A stretch of 64,000 nt of DNA from Viscum album (lineage: Eukaryota; Streptophyta; Magnoliopsida; Santalales; Viscaceae): the NCBI GenBank assembly GCA_963277665.1, contig OY728143.1, positions 531,684,394 to 531,748,393 on the forward strand, read 5' to 3'. The notes under the pieces are model-generated. The model ran no database searches. It saw nothing but the letters and a program-made list of their open reading frames with translations, and was not told the origin of the DNA. The translations under genes were made by a program, and so were the position numbers. Of this stretch, positions 11,293-22,229 are shown in pieces (positions within the stretch are counted from its first letter, which is position 1; every line of letters begins with the position of its first letter).

Positions 11293-11541
11293 GACTTAGC
11301 AAGGAATAGGGTCAAGGATGGGATCAAGGGAAAGTCATGCTACCTAAAACATGAAACTAGACATGTTTCTTTTTAAGAATTTTTATTTTATGGAAATTTA
11401 GTAGAAGAGACTACTTTGTAATCTTTTGAGATGTAATAGTTATGTCCTAATTCTCTAAAACTCTAAACCTGAAAAGATCCTCAATGTGAATTATTCATTT
11501 AATTCAATTTTAAGTAAGGTTTAAGGCTGGGGCCTTATAGT

Positions 11542-11560
11542 TGGTATCAGACGTTGGTTT
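11542..11560 (+). promoter_or_regulatory. Primer binding site, initiator Met-tRNA type (copy C)
   Basis: TGGTATCAGACGTTGGTTT, two bases after the end of LTR 2, with one base changed from copy B. Confidence 0.85.
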
Positions 11561-11744
11561 AGATAAATTTAGAGGTTAGGGTATTCTTTAAGCATAAGTG
11601 ACATTAGCATAATGGTTAGGATTTCAGACAGAGTACTAGTTTTAGATAAAGTGAATGAGTATGAATATCTTAGTGTTTATCTTCCTCATTATTACATGAT
11701 GGTTTTGTTGTTATACTAACACTGACCATTTTTGGTTTTAGTAA

Positions 11745-12329
11745 ATGGTTGGATCTAGCAGGCACCAAGGTAACGGTGGATGTGAAGGAAACTGTGACAG
11801 TTTTCTAAGCGAGCAACTAAAGGATATGGGAGCTGTAATGATAACTCTTGTGTTTATCCTCAACCAGCTATCTAGAGTTATTATTGACCACCTAAACCTT
11901 GGTGATTTCTATAAGGCATCATGTTTGCGAGAAACAAATCCCTACGTAACTACAGGTAATAATCATAAAGGTAAGTGTGTTCAAAAACCTATGTGTCAAT
12001 GATGTGGAAAGAAACACCTAGGAAAATGTTTCAAAGGGACAGAAATATGCTATAGATGTGGAAATGAAGGTCATAAAGCAAGAACCTGCCATGGAAAAAG
12101 GAAGCATCCTTTTGACTCGACGAAAGGGAAAGATGTTCTTTCTGAGGGATCAATTTAATGTTTTAAATGTGGTGTGCATGGTCATTATGCAAACACATGT
12201 CCTATGAAGAAGTTTCATGAATGGGGTCACCAAGAGAGTACAAATGTTTGTTTACCACTACCTAATGCCATTCCGATTGATGATGAAGAAACTGAAAATG
12301 ACCAATCAAAGGTATGTATTATTTCATGA
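11745..12329 (+). pseudogene. gag: Short gag with zinc knuckles (copy C), broken by two stops
   Basis: This is colinear with the copy B gag over all 585 bp without indels. Two nonsense changes break it: the codon after CQ in the first finger is TGA (AGA in copy B, at about 12000), and a Glu codon before the third finger is TAA (GAA in copy B, at about 12156). The second knuckle is intact here (CYRCGNEGHKARTC), whereas copy B has Phe in place of its first Cys. The ancestral protein therefore had all three fingers, and the two copies decayed separately. The capsid core is missing here too, so that loss is older than the duplication. Expression of a full protein is not possible from this copy. 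Confidence 0.82.
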
Positions 12330-12383
12330 CTATTGTTTTCCTATTTTGGAATCTTAGGATATGATTCATGATTTTGTTTGTAG
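12312..12383 (+). other. Possible 72-bp intron over the gag stop (copy C)
   Basis: Donor AAAG/GTATGT and acceptor TTTGTTTGTAG/GAAAG are conserved, with the same 72-bp length as copy B. Confidence 0.35.
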
Positions 12384-12836
12384 GAAAGAGGTATTTCGGA
12401 ATAAGTTTAAAAGGAATGGTTAATGGATCATGAAGAATGTTGAATGAGTAAGATGTCAACTTATAAGGGCTTCAAGAGTTATGGTGAAATTCTTAAGAGT
12501 ATTAAGTCTCTTTTGATGATGGGGTTACATTAGAAGTCTTTTTATATTATGTGTAACCCTGATGTTTAATATATGAAATTTTATTCAGGGAATAGTTATC
12601 TCTTCTTTTGTGGACATAGTTATAAAGAACCATTTGGGTTTATATGATCCTAACTTTTGAGGTAATTATGGATTAATATATGTTATGATTGAAGTGAAAG
12701 GCATGAGATAAAATTGAGGATAAATTATGTTATGGTTATTTTTGATGATCTTATCCCTTTTTGGGGAATTATTTAAGAATTATATAGTTTTGAAAAAAGG
12801 ACAACACGCAGACCGTGTGACAACCCGTCGCGTCGG

Positions 12837-12909
12837 ACAAAGCTGCGAGAATCGAACCCACAACCAACGTGCGACTGGTATTTATCGCCTACCACTGCAC
12901 TACGTGAAG
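12837..12909 (-). other. tRNA-like module with A- and B-box motifs (copy C)
   Basis: It is homologous to 52-124. One base of the B-box-adjacent stem differs (GCGAGAATCG on the plus strand) and the A box carries one change, so it is decaying without constraint. Confidence 0.5.
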
Positions 12910-13849
12910 TCCCTAGTTAGTTTGACTGATTCTTTCTGGTTATATGATTTTATGAATTAAGAGTAAGATGATTTTGTGTTATTTATGAAAATGATTAACC
13001 TATCATGGAGGATATGTGATTAGGTTAATTACTTTTCAATATGGGACTTTAGGAGCAACTGATGTTGTTTGGAGATAAATGTTACGATTTAACTTGGAAG
13101 ACTATTTGACTAAATCCTTCAAATGTTTGGGTTTCAATCATAGATTGGTTTACTTTGAGGAATTTTTATGGAAAAATTTGTTTATCGGATGGTCCTCGTT
13201 GAACTTTGGATTTTGTTGGACAAATTTTGGAGATTAAGAATAGATTTTCTTTTTATAAAGGGTTATCCTTTTCTGGATTATCTAACATTGTACTAACCTT
13301 TTTGGTTTTGGTTATGGTTAAGGTATAAAGATATGGGAAGTATATAGTTCTCTTTTATGGATTAGGTGATTCTCTAGAAGTTGATTATAGTACTCTTAAT
13401 TTGAACAAGTCTTCCTAAATACTCGCCTTTTGGAGAAAATATGAGTTTGTGTAAGGAATCTAATAACAGTTGAGAGTCAACATGATAAGTGATTATGTTT
13501 CCTTATGAATAAATTCCTCAGTAAAAAGTAACTTAAAACAAAAATTTTGTCTATTAACTTTTCCTACTGGGGAATCGAATACCGTTTAACCCATCACAAT
13601 TTTGTGATTCTCTCATGGTTAACTTTCTCCTAAACATGTTTTCTATCACTCTCCATCAGAACATGACCCTATGTTTTCTCCTCTATGTCCATGTTTTCAT
13701 ACATGGAATCCTAGTATGGGTTAACTCGGGTGACCTTTGTACTTATCTTTCTTTATTTTAAAGTGATTGTTTTACCGATCCTTGTTCCGATGTGGGACTT
13801 TCAAGGATGTTTCCAAGCCCAATTTTAAAATTGCGAGGACGCAATTCCC

Positions 13850-13864
13850 AAAATAGGGGAAGGA
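13850..13864 (+). promoter_or_regulatory. Polypurine tract before LTR 3
   Basis: AAAATAGGGGAAGGA. One G of the run found in the other copies is A. Confidence 0.75.
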
Positions 13865-15491
13865 TGTAACACCCCAGGTAAATAAAGAATATGTCATCTT
13901 TATATTTATCCATATTTGTGAATCAAATATTAATATTACTTTAAAGGGGATGCTATGCTCGATGGCGTACCCAACACGCAACAACGAGTTTCTTGGAAAT
14001 CTTACGTTGCACTCTAATAATAAAATAATATTATTTTAAATGGTAGTTAACATGTAGCCATTGTATTGGAGGGAATGGATATAAATAACTAAAATATGAT
14101 TATATATGTTTCTAAATGTTTTTACATTTATCCAATAAACGATAAAGGCTTAAAATACAGAAAGAATTCAATTTTAGGCGTATATGCCCTAGTTTTCACT
14201 AAAGGTTCACTTATCGCCTTTTGATGGCGTACTATCATTAAATATTGTTTTGATCACTGTTATACATTCTTTTGGACCAAATACAACTCTTCTTTAGAAT
14301 CGGGACATCAAAATTTACTTTGTGTAAATTTTTGGTACCTTTCTGATAAAGTTCATTTTTTTAATGAATAGTGTAAAATGTTGTATTTTAATTCAAAACC
14401 TCTTTTTAATCTAATTTATTTATATAATTATATTATCTTTGAATTGGTTTTAATGTGAAATTAGAATATATTTTTACCATTAAATCCAATAGTGGTCGTT
14501 GGAATTAATTTCACTTTGAAATCGGACTTAAACTAGTGTCAATCTTTTGATACTTATTGTTTCATAAAAACACGCTATTTGCTCTGACAGCGGGAATTAA
14601 TTATTAAATTATTTAATGTGACTTATATGTTTTAATTTTGTAAAATTGAATTAATTTTTGAATTCGGAATATCAAAAATAGCTTAGGGTTAATTTTTGGT
14701 AATTTTCTGAAAAACATCAATTTTTGATGAATAGTGAAACCACTAAGAGGTAATCAAGCAAACTGATTTTTCAGTTAAATGAATGTTTAGCACTAATGTG
14801 TATTGAATTTTTAAAATCCTACATTCATGGTTTTCATTAAGATTTAAAATGTGGTTCAATGGGATTAAAATATTTTTTTGGTGAATAGTAACTTATTAAG
14901 TTTTTAATCGCGATTAGCAGTAATTAGGGTAGTTTAAGGTATAAATAATGCTTTAATAATATGAAATGACCTAGAAACATGTCCCAACCTTATTGGTTGT
15001 GTCATGGCCGACCCAGAAAAGCCATGGTTCATCTTCTGGACCCCATGGAGACATTTTGGTTAGGAAATGACATAAATAACTTTTTATTTAATGTTAAAAT
15101 TAAATTGACACAAACATGAGTTGTTTTACTAAAACAATTTTTAATTAGGGTTAAACAGGTCCAAATTTTGATTATAAATAGTAATTGGAAAGATAAAAAG
15201 ATTTCCTACATCATATTAATTTTTTTATAATTTTTAGACATTAAATAAATTAAATTATTTATGACATAATAATGATGCAGCAATGACATTATTATTTGAC
15301 GATTTAAATAAAATGGAAAGATAATGTAAAATCTATGAACTACACATGTCCAAAACCAATTGGATGAGTGGATTTAGAACCCTTATCACCTTATCCACGA
15401 ATTATATCAATGTGGGACCTTATAAAACCGAAACACATTTTCAAATAAAGTAATATTTCTTTACTTTCCAAAAGTTCCCCTCCTCTCCTCT

Positions 15492-15499
15492 TATAAAAG
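15492..15499 (+). promoter_or_regulatory. TATA box of LTR 3
   Basis: TATAAAAG in the same context as in LTR 1 and LTR 2. Confidence 0.75.
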
Positions 15500-16213
15500 G
15501 CCCCCACCTCTACCTCATTTCACACACTCCTCAAGCCTTTGGCTCGGCCAACCCCTGCCCATTTACTCTCTACACATCCCTCTCCTCATCATAGAGGATT
15601 CCCTTTGGGAAGAATCTTTTCAATGGAAGCCTTTAGACTCAAATCAAAAGGAGATACACTTTTAAAGGTAATTCATTCTCTCATGTTCATTTGTTTTATT
15701 TTGTTTCTCCAACCCCCTAAACTCTTTTAATTTACTTATTTTGTAACAACACCAGTATCTTCAATATACTAGGATGTTGTTATAAGATTTATTCAAGCTA
15801 CACTCTCACACAACTACATCAAATTGTTAAAGAACATACGGTTTCCGTGGATGGCGAAATTCTGCCTCCCGAAATGATGATTGTTCAATACTCATTTAAC
15901 ACCTTCAAAGGTGGCCATTATGATGTCACTATTTTTATATATGATATATAATATGTTTATGTTTTTCTTTAAGCTTCTGTATTTTTCATTTTGGGCATAC
16001 CTTTATGGTTTCCATTGTGGGTAAACACGATATCTTCATTTAAGGAAGTGCGGACTACCGCCCCCTCAAAGTGATGTGATTCGTTAATGACATATGTGGG
16101 ACATGTAAAGGATGGATTTATAGTTATTATATATGATTTTATACTGGAATTATAATATACCTCTATATCATTATTATTTCTTTCCATTAAAGTATTAGAT
16201 AAAAATTAAAGTA

Positions 16214-16479
16214 GCGTTCATGTGTACGTACGGCTTACCGTCTCCATGAACGGTGCATTTCATTTCTTATCCCGAAATGTAATGTACTATTAAAATTATA
16301 TGTATATAATGGATATATATAATGAATGATACATCTAAATGATTAATATAATTCTGGAATTAAAATATACATACCTCTCATTTAATTTTAATTCCATTAA
16401 TATGAGAAGGAAATGATAGTAGAGTTCATGCGTACGTACGGCTTACCGTCTCCATGAACGGTGAATTTCATTTCTTACC
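16214..16479 (+). repeat. 208-bp tandem duplication with palindromic motif (LTR 3)
   Basis: Two copies of the GTACGTACGGCTTACCGTCTC-type core, with the same spacing as in the other LTRs. Confidence 0.85.
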
Positions 16480-16797
16480 TCTAAATGATAATGTAATATT
16501 ATAAATACATGTATATGCTGGATATATATGATATCCAAATCAGGAATGTCATTCTGGATATAAAGAACCTTTGACCACACGAACAACATGTAATTGTAAG
16601 AAGTCCACTCTCGACTTAAGAACCAAATATCGACAAAACAAACATTATTAACTTAACTGGTTACATAATGTTTATAACATGGACATAAGTGATATAAAAG
16701 GAATAATGAACTCTAAAAAGGTTCTTAATCAAGTAGAAATTAACTCAAGTTTATTATTCAAGACGTTAAAGAACGATCGAGTCAAGTCGGACCCGAG

Positions 16798-17675
16798 GTA
16801 AGGGACTTCGTCTCAATCTCCTTTCATTGAGGCATGTTTCGTTTTATACACAACTTTCTTTTATACGGTGTATAAACCCCTTTTGACTTTTAATTTTATA
16901 CAAAAGGAATCTTTTTCTATGAAGCGTTTTACAAAATGACAAAAAGGAATGTTTCTTTTAACATACGTGGTGACAACGACCTTTTCCGCTACCGCGAGTA
17001 TTATTTGGTCTTTGGCTTCCTCAACAAGCCGTAATGTTTTTAGAATAAAATAAATACCATATAATCTTTTATGTATTTTGGTATTGAAAATGGTTTTGAA
17101 AAAGGATTCTATTATGTCAATATATTTATGATATATTGTGATTGAAATGTGAAAATTTTATCATTCCTTTATATTGGTTTTATGTTTTATGATTTTATAT
17201 TGGTACTTGGACATTTTAACGGGTGGTTACGTTATAAACCATATGACAGGTGGTGCCGTGAATACCAGGACGGGTGGTTACGTTATAACCTCCAATGCAT
17301 TGGGTATGGAAGTCGGCCGTATGGCTATTCCATTAAGTATGTATGGAAATGGGCTGTATGGCTATTCCATTAAGTGATATGTGTGGAAGTCGACCATATG
17401 GTTATTCCACTTAAGTATGTTTATGTCCCAAGTTACCTTTATATATATTATGTGTTCTTTATATGGGTTTTATGGTAATACTTTGGTTACAAAAAGGTAT
17501 GTAATGATATTTTATTTAGTGAAGAGTTTTTACTACTTCATATAGGTGAAAAGTATTACCTTGATAAAGTATACATGGTTTACTATTTGTTTTGATAAAC
17601 TAACAGTTTTTATTCTTTGTGTATCCCTTACTGAGTTTTTATGCTCATCCCATGTTTTGGAAATGTTTTTCACAG
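16798..17675 (+). other. Possible leader intron in LTR 3 (878 bp)
   Basis: Donor GAG/GTAAGG and acceptor TTTTTCACAG are conserved, and the length is exactly the same as in the other two LTRs. Confidence 0.5.
17219..17420 (+). repeat. Two short minisatellites in LTR 3
   Basis: The same two unit types as in LTR 1. The open frames at 17149-17377 lie in this stretch and are not supported as genes. Confidence 0.8.
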
Positions 17676-17922
17676 GACTTAGCATGGAATAGGGTCAAGG
17701 ATGGGATCAAGGGAATGTCATGCTACCTAAAACATGAAACTAGACATGTTTCTTTTTAAGAATTTTTATTTTATGGAAATTTAGTAGAAGATACAACTTT
17801 ATAATCTTTTGAGATGTAATAGTTATGTCCTAATTCTCTAAAACTCTAAACCTGAAAAGATCCTCAATGTGAATTATTCATTTAATTCAATTTTAAGTAA
17901 GGTTTAAGGATGGGGCCTTATA

Positions 17923-20912
17923 ACAATTGAGTTTAGCATGGCGGGTTTACCCGTAGTGTGATTTAAGTTTAGTCAGCACATGCTCCATGTGAGGAAATCC
18001 AAAAATGTCATAACCACAAATTAAATTATGAAATATAATTACTTTATATTTGAAATGCTTATAACTCATGAAGGGATACTCTGACTAGAAATATGATACC
18101 ACAGTTGAACTCATGGGGTAATATTTCATTAGGTAGATCCTAATATTGGTCGAAGCAGGCCAAAAGTGGAAGTTAGTTTTTTTCTGTAAATAAAATAATT
18201 AGGTAACAAAATTATTTTACTTTTAAAAACTTTAACTATTGAAAAATAACTCAAATTTTATATCTGGGAGTACCAATGAGCTCATGAGGGTGTGGTTTTC
18301 ATTAGGTGGATCCTAACCTCAACCGGTGCGGGTCAAGGGAGGCTGTTAATAATATTTTTGTATTTTGTGGTATATTCATTAAATGTGTGAGCGGTGATTT
18401 CTATCTTTTGAATTTATGCTCAGAATAAAAATTGGAGGGCGCCGTTGAAATCACAGTTTCAACATTCACATAGGAGAAGCTTAACATTGTCCAGAAAGGG
18501 TTGGAAAAAAGTTAGTTTTTTCAATACAAAATAATAATAAAATAAATCCCATGTTATTTTATTATTTCTTTGTAACCGTTGAGCGATGGTGGTGGGACCA
18601 TAATTCTACGTTATGTTTAATTCCTTAAACCTATCATTTCATTGTTTTTGTAACAAATATTATTCTATGTTTAATTGAATCATTAATTATTATTAATTAA
18701 TGAATCATAATGTTAAACACAACTTTAGAGGTTAATCTATGTTTAATAAAATCATGGCTAAGGGTTTTGGTCACTCATGCGAGTATCCTCTGACGAAGTG
18801 ATGGAAAAGTCTTCCACCAACATAGAACGGAGGATCGACGACCATTGGAGGATTTGAACCAGACAACAACGAGAAAAGACGAGTTCCAACGAACGTGATA
18901 TCTTTTCTCATATCAACATCATCTTCATCTATTTCATTAGAGGGAATTTTGTTTAAGAATTTTGTGATACATCAACCCATTGATGATGTTAAATACATTC
19001 CTTGTTACAACACTAACATGTTGGGAGTAGGAAAAACCAATAAAGGACCTGTACCCTCCATCCAACTTTTTTTGGTTTCATTCTTCATGGGTAATCGATA
19101 AACACAGCATAAATGCTATACCGTGGGTCACACAATAATGGAAGCAACCCAAGAGTCCTATAGGTGACGTTGGAAAAGAAAACGGACCTCCAGAACTTCA
19201 CCAGATCCCCAATAAAGCTCCTCCCGCATAGTGGCTTCAATTATGTTAAACAGAGGCATTGACTCTTGCCTTTCCAGAGAAGGTGGTGGTGCCTAATGGA
19301 AATGTGGCAGACGAAGGGTGTGGCCAGCCATCCCCGGCCACATTTGAGTTGGGAGGCGTGCTGCTAGATGGAAAGAAGAACAAACTAAAATTTGTTTTTG
19401 GAAGGTAAACACTGGCAGCGGCTAACCAGCAATGTGAGCTAGTTCCGTGTCCCGGTAGGACATGCCCTACTAGGTGGTTCGGGCCGAGCCCATGGCCCAG
19501 AAGGCCATGTCAAACCAGAGAAGGACCCACTTATGATGCAGTTTCGATTGATGCTCAATAACTTCTTAACCGGATGTTCGTTTGATGAATCTTCTGTATC
19601 TAATATACCCTTACGACAAGGAGGTCCATTTGAGATACAACACATAGGTTTCGGAGAATGTTGAATTATGTTCAGGTAGGATCAGACATGAATCCAAATG
19701 GGGCCCTTAAACTAAAATCCCTATAACTCACAGTCCAGGCATCCGATTGACACAATAACTATTGCGTCGGAACCCTTGTGACATGCTGGTTAATCAGGTA
19801 ACGTCATCATCAGATGTAGTAGCAGTGGGGGTATGACCAATTCCTAGATGAGAGGTTCCTCCGGTAATCAAGCGTGATTATTATGAGAATCCAGAGGCTA
19901 GTTATGACATGATAAAGGAATATAAATTCTTGTTGGGTCATGACAATGAGATCCTCTAAGGGTCAGCACTAAGCGAACCTCTATGGGTCAGCACACATCA
20001 ATCCTCTATGGAACAACACCTAGCGATCTTCTCAGGGTTAGAAAAAATCCATCCTATGTGGGTCAGAAGCTAGCGATCCTTTGTGGGCTAGCACCTAGAT
20101 ATCCTATGTCGGTCATCACATAGAGATCCTATGTGTGTCAGAACATAGCAATCATATGTGTTTCAAAACATAGCGATCCTCTATGGGTTAGCATCAACCA
20201 ATCCTTTATGGGTTAGCATGTAGAAATCCACAGTGGGTCATCACCTAGAGACCTTGTGCATTCTAGTAGCAAAATCTTATCTATAGTATAATATTATATA
20301 ACTATACATCTAATCATCTTTATTCATTTTTGGTATGATTTATACATAGTTTGAGCTATGAATTTCCTTTAGTTTTGTGATTGAGATCATGCTTAATGGT
20401 TTTTCCTCTATGGAATTATAAGAGACCTTCGGGGGTCTTATGGTCACTAAATGATATTTTATACTCAATGATGCAAGATATTTTCCTGAATCCTGGTGTG
20501 TCTTGTGCAGATGACACACAACATTTTCCGAGATTTGGGAGCTAGGAGTAGACGGTACTTGGAGATGACAGAGAGTTATATTAATCAGTAGTGGCAATGG
20601 ACGATGGGTTGTACCAAACCTTCATGTAGGATCCTCAGAAGATGACCAATATAGTAGTTTTTATTATTAGTGTACTCTCTTTCGAGTTAGTTTTGTATAC
20701 TGGACCATTTTTACATTCAGTTTTCACTTTTAATTCAATAGTTTTACTATGTTGTTTAATTTGTTTGTGTTTGTAGTTTTGTGTGTACATGTTGAAATGA
20801 AATGTATTCTTGTTTAGGGATACATCTATCTGGTGGTAGTCTCCAACCCCTGGCCTATGGAAGGATATCATGGGGTATTCAATGTACATTCCCTAGGGTA
20901 CATGTCATTACA
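17923..20912 (+). repeat. LTR A of array 2 (5'-truncated by array 1)
   Basis: It aligns with LTR B from about 24888 onward, so the first 200 bp or so of the LTR are missing here and presumably lie left of array 1. Shared landmarks are GCGGGTTTACC (17941), GGAGGTTAATCT-type sequence near 18730, a 30-bp minisatellite (19949-20252) and the CATTACA end. No gene is supported inside; the small frames are not conserved in LTR B. Confidence 0.82.
19949..20252 (+). repeat. 30-bp minisatellite in LTR A, about 10 units
   Basis: Degenerate units of GATCCTCTATGGGTCAGCAC plus about ten bases (ACATAGC-type) follow one another without spacers. The equivalent block in LTR B has 12-13 units. Confidence 0.85.
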
Positions 20913-22229
20913 AAGTTGAATAAAATGGAAGTCAGTTCTACCAGAAGGTATAATAGTCTATATATTTAATGGGGGAAATACTTTTAAGTATCATGAGTTC
21001 AGATTTCATTCCATAGTGTCCATTGTTGGTTCGGTGGATGATGTTTCCATAAACTAGGACTATATATTCTGTTTTCCGACTTGGTACAAAAAAACAATAG
21101 TTGCATGTGTTTTCAAAATGTTATTCTTTTGATCACTTTTGAATCAAATCACAAGTTATAACTTATTAACCCCAGTTCATCTTGATTCTGTTTCAACATG
21201 ACTCAACAAAAAAAATATAGGATTCCAATGTGTTTCCATGAGGATAATCGAAAATGTGATGAGGCGTCAGTATAGTGATTGTTACCAACATGGTACCTTC
21301 AGGCGGTGTCATGATGATACCACTATTTGTTGGTCAGCAGTTACTTCCGGAACTACTAGTAGAAAAAACATATAGTCTCAATAACTTAAACATGTTTCAG
21401 TGATAGATATACATTATGTTTTGTGGTGAGCCCGACTCACAGGAAACTAAGGACTAGCCTGAGGTGGTGACCAAGTTTCCATATATGCAGGGCACCATTA
21501 GAGCATGTGGTGGTCCTGACAGTTAGCATTATACCAGTCTTATCAGGTTGATGGAATGGTTTATATCACCTCTATCTTATTATGAGGTTACTTTTCCATT
21601 GATATATATTAAGAACCATTCTCAGAGAAGTTGTATCTTGACATAAAAATCTAACTGGTATTTGTCCCCAATAGATTTTACAGGTTTGACAAGATGACAT
21701 GTCTATTGTAGAGTAATCATCGAGGCATACAGAGCATTCCAGGTACTCAATGACGACAATATGACTTGTGCTTCATGGCTTGGAACACCTACCGAGGAGT
21801 TATTAGGGAAATCCGAGCTAGAATTATTCCTCTTAGAATTATTAATTATGGTAGGGTTCTTGAGAGATTCATTTTGGTTGAATGAATCTTTTTCTGAGCA
21901 GATACAACTTGTGAATGTCATCAGTGGGAATGTAGGAAACAGTCATTGGTCTTAGAGACCTGGAGGTGTACAATTTATTTTGAAGATGAAGTAACTGGGA
22001 AAAATAAATCATTAGGGTAGTAGACATGGAAGAGGAGCTAGAAGAGTAGAATGATGTGGTATACATTTCGAAAAGTTACAACCACCACCATGATGTGGTC
22101 CCCACTAGGCTCATGGAGTCAGTTGACTTAGGAATGGGGTAGCTTCATCCAGTCATGGAGTGTAACCTGTGGGATCTAGGAATGATTTGAGGTACAGTTT
22201 GTGTCATCTACTAGATGCCATATTAATAT
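20913..22229 (+). other. 5' part of internal copy 1 of array 2 (leader and presumed gag)
   Basis: A corrupted primer site (TTGAATAAAATGG at 20917) follows the LTR end; it aligns with the good site at 28075. The rest aligns with 28093-29400 but has no zinc knuckle or capsid motif that I can recognise. By position it should hold gag. Confidence 0.5.

Larger units (their letters stand above)
7473..11539 (+). repeat. LTR 2 of array 1 (4067 bp)
   Basis: It has the same ends and internal order as LTR 1 and lies between two internal domains, so it serves as the 3' LTR of one unit and the 5' LTR of the next. Differences from LTR 1 and LTR 3 are scattered single-base changes, for example about nine in the first 225 bp against LTR 3. 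The acceptor-like site before the small exon reads TTCAAG rather than TTCAG. Confidence 0.92.
11540..13864 (+). mobile_element. Internal domain of array 1, copy C (2325 bp)
   Basis: It has the same length and order as copy B: primer site, broken gag, unrecognised spacer, tRNA-like module, unrecognised spacer, purine tract. No pol domain was found. Confidence 0.88.
1..17922 (+). mobile_element. Tandem array of a non-autonomous Ty3/gypsy LTR retrotransposon (LTR-internal unit, period about 6.39 kb)
   Basis: The same sequence recurs at 1, 6394 and 12786, giving a 6392-6393 bp period. Within each unit a block of about 4.06 kb opens with TGTAACACCCC after a purine tract and closes with GGGGCCTTATA just before a Met-tRNA primer site. 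The order is partial internal, LTR, internal, LTR, internal, LTR. The internal domain is 2325 bp in both complete copies and holds only a short gag, with no protease, RT, RNase H or integrase. This fits the TR-GAG or LARD class of non-autonomous elements. The array continues leftwards outside the window. It ends at 17922, where homology stops before any primer site. Unequal recombination between LTRs is the usual explanation for shared internal LTRs; that is inference. Confidence 0.93.
13865..17922 (+). repeat. LTR 3 of array 1 (4058 bp), right end of the array
   Basis: It is homologous to LTR 1 and LTR 2 from TGTAACACCCC to GGGGCCTTATA. After 17922 the sequence turns into ACAATTGAG instead of the primer site, so this is the true 3' LTR of the array and the junction with older DNA. 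The first five flanking bases, ACAAT, are the expected right copy of a target duplication; the left copy is outside the window. Confidence 0.92.

Noticed and set aside
18895..19101. Possible host gene fragment in LTR A
   Set aside because: No domain is recognisable, and the aligned part of LTR B does not keep the frame.
19949..20252. Regular 30-bp repeats that might suggest a CRISPR array
   Set aside because: The units abut without unique spacers, are degenerate, and sit inside a plant LTR. It is a minisatellite.
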